NCBI GenBank assembly: GCA_026982175.1
Contig: JALSHP010000038.1
Location: forward strand, 1-5,665
DNA: 5,665 nt
DNA from: Campylobacteraceae bacterium
Lineage (GTDB): Bacteria > Campylobacterota > Campylobacteria > Campylobacterales > Sulfurovaceae
Direction: 5' to 3'
Below the pieces are notes generated by a model. The model did not search any database. It was not told the origin of the DNA and saw only the letters and a program-made list of their open reading frames with translations. Shown here piece after piece: positions 1-5,665 of this stretch (position 1 is its first letter; each line of letters opens with the position of its first letter). A program made the translations under genes and the position numbers.

Positions 1-1261
1 CCTTTTGACTCGTACTTTAAAAGCACTTAACTACCAAGTAACCGTGGCTAAAAATTTTACTGACATTGACGACAAAATCATCAAAAAAGTGCAAGAGACA
101 GGGCAAAGTTTAGAGGAGATAACCACACACTACATCGCCTCTTATAAAAGTGAAATGAGAGCCTTAGGGGTAGTTGATGCAGACATTGAACCCAAAGCGA
201 CTGAATCACTTGGGGCGATGGAGTCGCTTATTCAAAAGCTTATAGCAAAAGATATTGCCTATGTCGTAAACTCTGGCGATGTCTATTTTGATACCTCTAA
301 AGATGAAAATTACGGTTCTATCTCTCATCAGGTAGTAGATGATGAAGAGAACCAAAGCCGTGTTGAACACAATTCAGAAAAAAGAAACCCAAAAGATTTT
401 GCCCTTTGGAAAGCGTGTAGTTCAGAGCAAGACATCTGTTTTGAAACCTCTTTTTCCAAAGGTCGCCCAGGGTGGCACGTGGAGTGTTCGGCAATGATTG
501 AAAAACATTTTGAAGGGACAGATGAATACAGTATTGACATTCATGCAGGAGGGGCTGACCTGCTTTTTCCTCACCACGAAAATGAAGCAGCCCAAAGTCG
601 TTGTGCTACGGGGCATGAACTCTCAAAATATTGGATACACAATGGTTTTGTAAACATCAATGGTGAAAAGATGTCCAAATCTTTGGGCAATAGCTTTTTC
701 ATTAAAGATGCCCTCAAAGTCTATGATGGAGAGATTTTAAGAAACTACCTCATCTCCATTCACTACCGAAATGATTTCAACTTTAATGAAGAGGATTTAC
801 TCAACTCTAAAAAAAGACTTGATAAATTATATAGACTCAAAAAACGGGTTACCCCTACCAAAGCCTCTAAGCCAAACATCAAATTTCAACAAGCCATTAT
901 GAGTGCCATGAGCGATGACCTAAACATCTCCAAAACGCTGGCTATTATTGAAGAGATGATAAGCAATACCAATGATAAGCTAGATGAGAATCCCAAAGAT
1001 AAAGGGCTTAAAAAAGAGACTTTAGCCAATATAGAGTTTTTAGATGCACTTTTAGGTCTTGGTGGGAAAGAACCTTTTTCTTATTTTCAGATTGGCATAG
1101 ATGAGAAGACTAAAAACACGATAGAAGCTTTAATTGAAGCTCGAAATAGTGCCAAAATAGAGAAAGATTATGAAAAGTCAGATGCCATTCGTGATGAAAT
1201 TTCTGCAATGGGAATTGAAATTATGGACACAGCTGAAGGAACGGTTTGGGAGAGGCTTTAA
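1..1261 (+). CDS. cysS: Cysteinyl-tRNA synthetase, 3' part (5' end outside window)
   Basis: Cytoplasmic class I aminoacyl-tRNA synthetase that activates cysteine with ATP and loads it onto tRNA-Cys. The frame is open from the left edge (first full codon at 2); the codon at 5 is TTG inside the gene, not a start. About 45 N-terminal residues are missing, including the HIGH motif and the first zinc-binding cysteine. Visible family marks: NFTDIDDKI (from 53); GWHVECSAM (from 470), whose cysteine at 485-487 is a zinc ligand; DIHAGG followed by FPHHENE (566-586), supplying the histidine and glutamate zinc ligands; and the KMSKS loop (668-682). The helical DALR/anticodon-binding region follows, and the end MDTAEGTVWERL is typical of CysRS. 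Nothing in the visible part is degenerate. It converges on the esterase gene, with only 11 bases between the stops. Identity is near certain. Confidence 0.97.
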   Translation, partial: LLTRTLKALNYQVTVAKNFTDIDDKIIKKVQETGQSLEEITTHYIASYKSEMRALGVVDADIEPKATESLGAMESLIQKLIAKDIAYVVNSGDVYFDTSKDENYGSISHQVVDDEENQSRVEHNSEKRNPKDFALWKACSSEQDICFETSFSKGRPGWHVECSAMIEKHFEGTDEYSIDIHAGGADLLFPHHENEAAQSRCATGHELSKYWIHNGFVNINGEKMSKSLGNSFFIKDALKVYDGEILRNYLISIHYRNDFNFNEEDLLNSKKRLDKLYRLKKRVTPTKASKPNIKFQQAIMSAMSDDLNISKTLAIIEEMISNTNDKLDENPKDKGLKKETLANIEFLDALLGLGGKEPFSYFQIGIDEKTKNTIEALIEARNSAKIEKDYEKSDAIRDEISAMGIEIMDTAEGTVWERL

Positions 1262-1272
1262 ACTCTCTTTGG

Positions 1273-1782
1273 CTATCTTAACAGATGTCCACTCTCTTTA
1301 TAAAGATAGACAGGTACTAACTTGGAGAAAAAGTCAAAACTCTTTTGGGCATTCACAATCTTATCAGATCCTCCCATAAAAACCTCTACCTTTACCCCTC
1401 TATTGATTAGCTCTTGGAACTTCCCCTCCTCCCAAACATAGGATAATAATGCCTCTAACTCCTCGTAGCTTCCTTGGCTAACAAAAGCTTCTAAAGAGAG
1501 GTTTGAAGGATACACAACATTCTCTAAAAAAGTTTTTTTATAAACCTCTTCATCTTCTTTAAACGCACGAAGTTGTCGCTGAATAAATGATTTTTTATGG
1601 TTTTGAAAAAAAGCAGGAGAGATTAAAATCAGTCGGTCAATACGTTTTTGACTTTGTAGTGCATACTCAAATGCTTTTTGAGCCCCATAAGAGAATCCAA
1701 CGACACTCTGCTCTGTATCGACTATCTCTTCACTAAAAAACTGCTCTTCCCCCTTAAGGACAAACCCATTAAAATAAACCAT
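1273..1782 (-). CDS. bioV: Small alpha/beta hydrolase, probable pimeloyl-ACP methyl ester esterase BioV
   Basis: A 169-residue alpha/beta hydrolase. Seen: nucleophile elbow GFSYG at 29-33 (Ser31), strand plus Asp in GGSDKIV (Asp140), and His166 in SGHLL four residues from the end, forming a complete Ser-Asp-His triad. It is far shorter than common hydrolases (about 250 residues): the N-terminus starts at a YFNGF strand that probably forms the oxyanion-hole region, and the lid is reduced. Size, the FSYGAQKA elbow and the C-terminal SGH match what I recall of BioV, which hydrolyses pimeloyl-ACP methyl ester to free pimeloyl-ACP before BioF acts in biotin synthesis, replacing BioH. The role is inferred from family resemblance; no other biotin gene lies in the window, so another acyl esterase is possible. 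The ATG at 1782 is preferred over an in-frame GTG at 1788 because a strong Shine-Dalgarno sits 5 bases before the ATG and overlaps the GTG. It is the last gene of the minus-strand run, 13 bases after the AAA gene. Confidence 0.78.
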   Translation of the reverse strand: MVYFNGFVLKGEEQFFSEEIVDTEQSVVGFSYGAQKAFEYALQSQKRIDRLILISPAFFQNHKKSFIQRQLRAFKEDEEVYKKTFLENVVYPSNLSLEAFVSQGSYEELEALLSYVWEEGKFQELINRGVKVEVFMGGSDKIVNAQKSFDFFSKLVPVYLYKESGHLLR

Positions 1783-1787
1783 TAACA

Positions 1788-1793
1788 CCTCTC
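1788..1793 (-). promoter_or_regulatory. Shine-Dalgarno deciding the bioV start
   Basis: On the minus strand the sequence reads GAGAGG, then TGTTA, then ATG (1782-1780). The five-base spacer is ideal for the ATG, while the alternative GTG at 1788 begins with the last G of this site and cannot use it. The site starts three bases after the stop codon of the upstream AAA gene, so termination there and initiation here are probably coupled. Confidence 0.75.
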
Positions 1794-1795
1794 AT

Positions 1796-3469
1796 CTAAA
1801 ACATCTCATCAATAATCTTTTTGGTCTGCGTCATGCTAATCGACTCATTTTCCAATAGATAAGCTTGTACTTTAGTTAAAACACGCTGTAGTTTAGAGAG
1901 AAGCGTGACCACTTCATCATTGGCTCTTGTCAATATCTCTTGGGATTGTGTAGCAACAGAGAGATGGTTTTCTATCATAAAAAACTCCTCAACAATCTGA
2001 AAAGAGAGTGCTTTTGCCACTTTTATATCCTCTTTAGCATTAGAAAATAGTTCCCCATAATGCTTCTGCGTGGCAATCTTACCTGCAAGGAGAACTTTTA
2101 ACTCATTTTCTAAAAATGTTTTAGAGACAATCTCATGATGTCGTGGTACAAATTGAGAAGAGAGAATACCAATCTTCTCAAATTCAAGCTCTAACCAAGC
2201 AGCTGTAATTGCTTTGGCAGCTTGGTAGAGTGCTTGAATGCTACGCTCCTCTTCAGAAAAATTTTTAATTTTAAATTTTCCCAACAGAACTTTTTCACGC
2301 ACTGCTTCAATCGCTTCCTCTTCAATAAAGCTTTTATTTAAACGCAAGGCATAAAGTGCCGCTTCATTGACTAAGGTAGAGAGTGCAGCCGAATTAAAAC
2401 CAATGGTTAATCGAGCAATATTATCAATGTTTAAACGATGTTTTTTACCTTTTAAATAGAGCTTAAGTGTCTCAGAACGCTCTAAAAAGTCGGGTAGCCC
2501 AATATGTATGCGTCGGTCAAAACGTCCTGCTCTAAGCAAAGCATCATCTAATACCTCTATCTTATTGGTAGCGGCAATCACCATCACCCCTGTACTCTCC
2601 TCAAATCCATCCATTTCGGTGAGTAACTGATTTAAAGTCGCTTCTCGCTCCTCATTGTTCTGCCCTCCACGACTTTTACCCACTGCATCTATCTCATCTA
2701 TAAAAATAATACTAGGTGCCATCTCTTTGGCTTTGGCAAAAAGTTCAGCCACTCTTTTAGCTCCCATACCCACATATATCTGCACAAATGAGGCAGCACT
2801 TTGGTAAAAAAATGGAACATTTGCTTCTCCTGCTACAGCTTTAGCAATAAGTGTTTTCCCCACACCTGGTGGACCTACTAACAACACACCTTTAGGTAGA
2901 GAGATATCAAACGCTTTATATTTTTCAGGATGCTTCAAAAAGTCAATCACCTCTTGTAACTCCTCTTTTACTCCATGCATTCCTGCCACATCAGAGAAAT
3001 TAACCAATGCCTGTTGAGCCTTAATATAGCCATTAGCTTCTTGAGGTGGTATTTCAGTTTGTGTCACTTTTTTAAGCATCATCTCTGTCTGTTTTTTTTG
3101 AGCTTTTCGTGCCGCGAAAATTAAGTAAAACATTGTAACAAGAAGCAGAAGCATCAAAAGTGTATCAACCATACTACTTTTATCTTCATAATACTCTATT
3201 TTACCTAAGCTAAATATCTCTTCCTGAGAATAGGCTTCTTTAGCAATTTTATAGTGCTGATTATTAAGTTCAAAGTATAAATAGGGTGCTTTAATCAAAA
3301 TATTTTGAGGAGCATTCTTTTCTAAAAGAGAAGAGGCTTCACTTTTACTCAAAAGTTGAGCCTCTTTATTGAGATTGACAAAGAGGAAAATAGAGAGAAT
3401 TAAAAGTATTGAGATGAGAATAATTTTACTATTTTTACTCACACGACCAGTACTAATAACTTGCCACAT
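1796..3469 (-). CDS. FtsH-like membrane AAA+ ATPase with a degenerate protease active site
   Basis: Inner-membrane AAA+ protein with FtsH architecture. Numbering from the ATG at 3469 (557 residues; FtsH is usually about 610-650): TM1 about 15-32, a periplasmic segment of about 65 residues, TM2 about 100-119, AAA domain about 155-400, M41-like domain about 403-557. The ATPase is complete: Walker A GPPGVGKT 199-206, pore loop YVG with Tyr232 in place of the usual Phe, Walker B IIFIDE 254-259, sensor Asn302 and arginine fingers Arg313/Arg316 in RAGR. The zinc motif HEAGH reads YQAAK at 415-419, so both His ligands and the catalytic Glu are gone; the region around the usual AEE reads ATQ; only the Asp ligand (Asp481, KEDIKVA) remains. 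I infer an ATP-driven unfoldase, extractor or partner subunit without peptidase activity, not a metalloprotease. The reading frame is otherwise clean, so it is not a decaying gene. An ATG at 3481 is in frame but has no Shine-Dalgarno; the ATG at 3469 has one. Either start overlaps the end of mtaB. Confidence 0.9.
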   Translation of the reverse strand: MWQVISTGRVSKNSKIILISILLILSIFLFVNLNKEAQLLSKSEASSLLEKNAPQNILIKAPYLYFELNNQHYKIAKEAYSQEEIFSLGKIEYYEDKSSMVDTLLMLLLLVTMFYLIFAARKAQKKQTEMMLKKVTQTEIPPQEANGYIKAQQALVNFSDVAGMHGVKEELQEVIDFLKHPEKYKAFDISLPKGVLLVGPPGVGKTLIAKAVAGEANVPFFYQSAASFVQIYVGMGAKRVAELFAKAKEMAPSIIFIDEIDAVGKSRGGQNNEEREATLNQLLTEMDGFEESTGVMVIAATNKIEVLDDALLRAGRFDRRIHIGLPDFLERSETLKLYLKGKKHRLNIDNIARLTIGFNSAALSTLVNEAALYALRLNKSFIEEEAIEAVREKVLLGKFKIKNFSEEERSIQALYQAAKAITAAWLELEFEKIGILSSQFVPRHHEIVSKTFLENELKVLLAGKIATQKHYGELFSNAKEDIKVAKALSFQIVEEFFMIENHLSVATQSQEILTRANDEVVTLLSKLQRVLTKVQAYLLENESISMTQTKKIIDEMF

Positions 3470-4700
3470 TTTTGTTTCCATCTACTTTGGCATTATCAAT
3501 AAAGACCCAATTAGAAGTGATGTCCTCTTTTGAACTTATTTCTATTTTGTTAAAGTATTGGTCATAACCACTGTAAAGCCCATCTTTACCTTGCTCTATG
3601 AGAACTTCTAGATTTTGATTGTTTGCTATTCTAAAGTCATGATTTTTAGCTTTTACAATCGCACTAAGCTCACGGTGTCGTTCTTTGGCGATGTTTCCTT
3701 TTACTTCAGGTTTCATAGTAGCCGATGCCGTATTATCCCGTTTAGAGTAAGAGAAGGCGTGAACATGGGTTAAAGGTAGAAGTTTAACACGCTCTATGGC
3801 TTCTTGCCACTCTTTTTCATCTTCACCTGGGTGTCCTACAATGTAGTCTGTTCCTATGGCATAACCTTTAGAGGCTATTTCCGTTAAAAGTTCTATGTCT
3901 GATTTAAAATCATTACGTCGATTCATAAGCTTTAACATCTTATCTGAAGTGTGTTGCAAGGCAATGTGTAAATGTTTTGCCATCCACGGTTCATTTAAAA
4001 GCTCTTTGAACTCATCATCTATTTGAATGGGTTCAAGGCTTCCTATACGAATACGTCTTACCCCACGGATTTGACTCATTCGCTTCAACAGCTTTGCCAT
4101 AGATGTTCCCTCTTTCTCTCCATAGCTTCCAACATTGGTACCCGTTAAAATGAACTCTCCAAAACCATTAGAGGCTAATTTTTGGATTTGGGTTAAAATA
4201 TCCTCCTCTTTATGGCTTCGTGCATCACCACGAACGGACGGAATAATGCAGTAAGAGCATCTAAAATCACAGCCCTCTTGGATTTTAATAAACGCCCTAC
4301 TTTTTCCCACAAACTCTTCAACAATGGTAGAGTCAATATGTTCTAAGTCCCCTATTTGGTAAAAAGGTTCTTCATATTTTAAAATATCATTAATTTTCTC
4401 TTTTTCAGAGTGTCCAATGACCCCAAAAACTTTTTTATCTTCAAAAAGAGATTCACCCTTAGAATGTGAACCACAACCAGCCAAAATCACTTTGGCATTG
4501 GGATTTTTACGTCCTTGACCATTAATGTAGGCTCTTACAGAGGAATCAGCCCCATTGGTAACGGTACAGGAGTTCACCATAATAACATCAGCCTCATTTT
4601 CATCTTGCGTTAGCTCAAAATCTTTGAGTTTAGACATCATCACTTGTGTGTCAAATTGATTGGTTCGACAACCAAAGGTTTTAAAATATACTTTTTTCAT
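3453..4700 (-). CDS. mtaB: tRNA t6A37 methylthiotransferase MtaB
   Basis: Radical-SAM methylthiotransferase that adds a methylthio group to C2 of N6-threonylcarbamoyl-adenosine 37 in tRNA, giving ms2t6A, which stabilises decoding next to the anticodon. All three family domains are present in 415 residues. The N-terminal UPF0004 domain carries cysteines 11, 45 and 76 for the auxiliary 4Fe-4S cluster. The radical-SAM domain has Cys144, Cys148 and Cys151 in GCDFRCSYC for the SAM-binding cluster. A TRAM-like RNA-binding domain lies at roughly 350-415. The first motif, FGCRTNQFDTQ, is of the MtaB type, unlike GCQMN in MiaB or GCPKN in RimO, so the subgroup call is firm. All cluster cysteines are intact. 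It starts 40 bases after the mscS-type gene, and its 3' end overlaps the start of the AAA gene, implying co-translation. Confidence 0.93.
   Translation of the reverse strand: MKKVYFKTFGCRTNQFDTQVMMSKLKDFELTQDENEADVIMVNSCTVTNGADSSVRAYINGQGRKNPNAKVILAGCGSHSKGESLFEDKKVFGVIGHSEKEKINDILKYEEPFYQIGDLEHIDSTIVEEFVGKSRAFIKIQEGCDFRCSYCIIPSVRGDARSHKEEDILTQIQKLASNGFGEFILTGTNVGSYGEKEGTSMAKLLKRMSQIRGVRRIRIGSLEPIQIDDEFKELLNEPWMAKHLHIALQHTSDKMLKLMNRRNDFKSDIELLTEIASKGYAIGTDYIVGHPGEDEKEWQEAIERVKLLPLTHVHAFSYSKRDNTASATMKPEVKGNIAKERHRELSAIVKAKNHDFRIANNQNLEVLIEQGKDGLYSGYDQYFNKIEISSKEDITSNWVFIDNAKVDGNKNVASY
3476..3479 (-). promoter_or_regulatory. Ribosome binding site supporting the inner start of the AAA gene
   Basis: GGAA lies inside the last codons of mtaB, with seven bases from the end of GGA to the ATG at 3469. 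The alternative ATG at 3481 is preceded by ATGCCAAAGTAG, which has no purine-rich site. The motif is short, so the choice between the two starts is a preference only. Confidence 0.45.
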
Positions 4701-4740
4701 TTTTTATCTTTTTCTCTTTTTTAATTTCATCTTTTTTATT
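4701..4740 (-). other. A-rich spacer before mtaB
   Basis: The 40 bases between the channel gene stop and the mtaB ATG are, on the coding strand, 30 A, 5 G, 5 T and no C. Only a weak purine-rich ribosome site (AAGAT, or AAGAG further up) precedes the ATG. I see no hairpin and no convincing -10/-35 pair here, so it looks like an unstructured translation-initiation leader inside an operon and not a terminator. A promoter inside the end of the upstream gene cannot be excluded. Confidence 0.4.
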
Positions 4741-5665
4741 TTATGCTTTATGATTCTCACTTGGCTCTTCACCTGATTTAAGTGCCATTCTCTCTTCTAA
4801 TGATTCATTCATATAGAGTGATTGACTTGGCAATGCTAAATGAATATCATCTGCTTCATTAATCTGTTTTAATATCTCTACTGAAATCGTTGTTCTTAAT
4901 GTTAGTGTAGCATAAGAGTTGGTCAAATACCAAGCTGAAACTCGCATACCATAAGGCTCAAATATTGTAAAGATACGAGGTTCAACCCCTGTGTTTCTTA
5001 CACTATATTTAGAACGTAAACGGTTCAACTGCTTACGTGTCATGTCTGTGTAGCCTTTAGAGTACTTTCGTGTCACTTCTTTGGCAATCGCTTGTGCTTT
5101 TGCAATGTTTGAATCAAAGGTAATAATAAATTCAACACCATCCCAAACCGTTTTAAGTCCAGAGTGAGAGTAGTTTGCAATCATATCAGTAAAGATGTAG
5201 TTATTTGGAATAAAGACAATACGCCCTGAACGCTTATTGAGCATAATAGTAGTTAGTGTTACATCTTCATGAAGCGTAATTCGTAACATTGAAATGTCAA
5301 CAACATCTCCTACATACTCAACCCCATCTTTGACAAACTTAACCCTGTCACCTACATGAATAGAGCCTGAAACCAAAATAACCAACCAACCTAATAATGA
5401 CATAAACCAATCTTTAAGGGCAATGGCAATACCTGCTGAAGCAAATGACAAGATGGTCATAAGATTTTCAATATTTTCAAGATAACTCAAAAGTAAAATA
5501 ATAAAAATTAAAAAGATAAAAACAAAGTTAATCACTTTATTAATACCATAAAAAAGGTCATTGTCGGACATATATTTACGGACTAAATACTTCACCATTA
5601 AAAAAACCAACAAGAGAATAAGTATAATCACTCCTGTTACTATAGAGCGTTTAATCTCCTCTTCA
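4741..5665 (-). CDS. MscS-family mechanosensitive ion channel, 5' end outside window
   Basis: Inner-membrane channel of the MscS family; members open under membrane tension to release solutes on osmotic downshock. The frame is open to the right edge (EEEIKRSIVTG precedes the codon at 5631), and that codon is GTG with no clear ribosome site, so the gene is incomplete and its start is not visible. Of 307 visible residues: a hydrophobic helix (about 5580-5640), a second (about 5479-5544), and the pore-lining TM3 (about 5362-5463), with SAGIAIALKDW and a glycine-containing stretch ending in VGDRV (5341-5355). A beta domain follows, with IPNN (5200-5211) and YSHS, then the mixed alpha/beta cytoplasmic vestibule domain and a charged tail. 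The beta domain has a longer loop (HEDVTLTTIMLNKRSG) than E. coli MscS. It is the first visible gene of the minus-strand run. The family is clear; whether it is a true tension channel or a signalling homologue is not. Confidence 0.88.
   Translation of the reverse strand, partial: EEEIKRSIVTGVIILILLLVFLMVKYLVRKYMSDNDLFYGINKVINFVFIFLIFIILLLSYLENIENLMTILSFASAGIAIALKDWFMSLLGWLVILVSGSIHVGDRVKFVKDGVEYVGDVVDISMLRITLHEDVTLTTIMLNKRSGRIVFIPNNYIFTDMIANYSHSGLKTVWDGVEFIITFDSNIAKAQAIAKEVTRKYSKGYTDMTRKQLNRLRSKYSVRNTGVEPRIFTIFEPYGMRVSAWYLTNSYATLTLRTTISVEILKQINEADDIHLALPSQSLYMNESLEERMALKSGEEPSENHKA

Noticed and set aside
328..616. Two minus-strand open frames of 64 and 70 codons inside cysS
   Set aside because: They lie opposite strongly conserved CysRS motifs, overlap each other in different frames, and resemble no family I know; they are shadows of cysS.
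1250..1270. Possible terminator hairpin GAGAG / CTCTC followed by TTT at the cysS end
   Set aside because: The stem is only five base pairs (plus possible G-U pairs), the loop is eight bases and only three T follow; too weak to call.
1273..1309. Inverted repeat CTATCTT / AAGATAG and the palindrome TCTTTATAAAGA (1295-1306)
   Set aside because: The loop of the first is 23 bases, there is no T run after it, and both lie within bioV coding sequence, where AT-rich palindromes are expected by chance.
1170..1379. Plus-strand open frame of 69 codons spanning the cysS end and bioV 3' part
   Set aside because: It is out of frame with cysS and antisense to bioV, both well-supported genes, and its protein has no recognisable motif.
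1786..1788. GTG at 1788 as the bioV start
   Set aside because: It overlaps the Shine-Dalgarno that is ideally placed for the ATG six bases downstream.
1796..3481. Calling the AAA gene a functional FtsH zinc metalloprotease
   Set aside because: The HExxH motif is absent, so only the ATPase part of that annotation is supported.
5629..5631. GTG at 5631 as the start of the MscS-type gene
   Set aside because: The frame stays open upstream to the window edge with a plausible continuing sequence, no Shine-Dalgarno precedes it, and starting here would cut into the first visible membrane helix.

Overview
This window looks like a stretch of AT-rich chromosome from a member of Campylobacterota (the former Epsilonproteobacteria), most likely a free-living Sulfurimonas/Sulfurovum-like organism and not certainly a Helicobacter or Campylobacter. 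The basis is low GC, tightly packed genes, and the character of the proteins: a short BioV-type esterase, an FtsH paralogue lying beside MtaB, and a Campylobacterota-style MscS channel. The genus is inference from memory of these families; no search was run.

Layout. On the plus strand, the 3' part of cysS (cysteinyl-tRNA synthetase) enters from the left edge and ends at 1261. It runs head-on, with an 11-base gap, into a minus-strand run that fills the rest of the window. Reading that run in its own direction (right to left): an MscS-type channel gene cut by the right edge (4741 to beyond 5665), mtaB (3453-4700), a membrane-anchored FtsH-like AAA ATPase (1796-3469, or from 3481), and a small alpha/beta hydrolase assigned as BioV (1273-1782). 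Spacing is 40 bases, a 17- or 29-base overlap, and 13 bases, so at least mtaB, the AAA gene and bioV probably share a transcript. There are no RNA genes, mobile elements, CRISPR arrays or intergenic gaps longer than 40 bases.

The genes do not form one obvious pathway. They are housekeeping functions: tRNA charging, tRNA position-37 modification, osmotic protection, membrane protein quality control and biotin precursor synthesis. The most notable is the FtsH-like protein. Its ATPase module is complete (Walker A, Walker B, pore loop, arginine fingers), but the zinc protease motif HExxH reads YQAAK, removing both histidine ligands and the catalytic glutamate. It is therefore predicted to be a proteolytically dead, membrane-bound unfoldase or an adaptor subunit, and it is translationally linked to mtaB. 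A second point of interest is a BioV-type esterase, a family first described in Helicobacter, placed away from other visible biotin genes.
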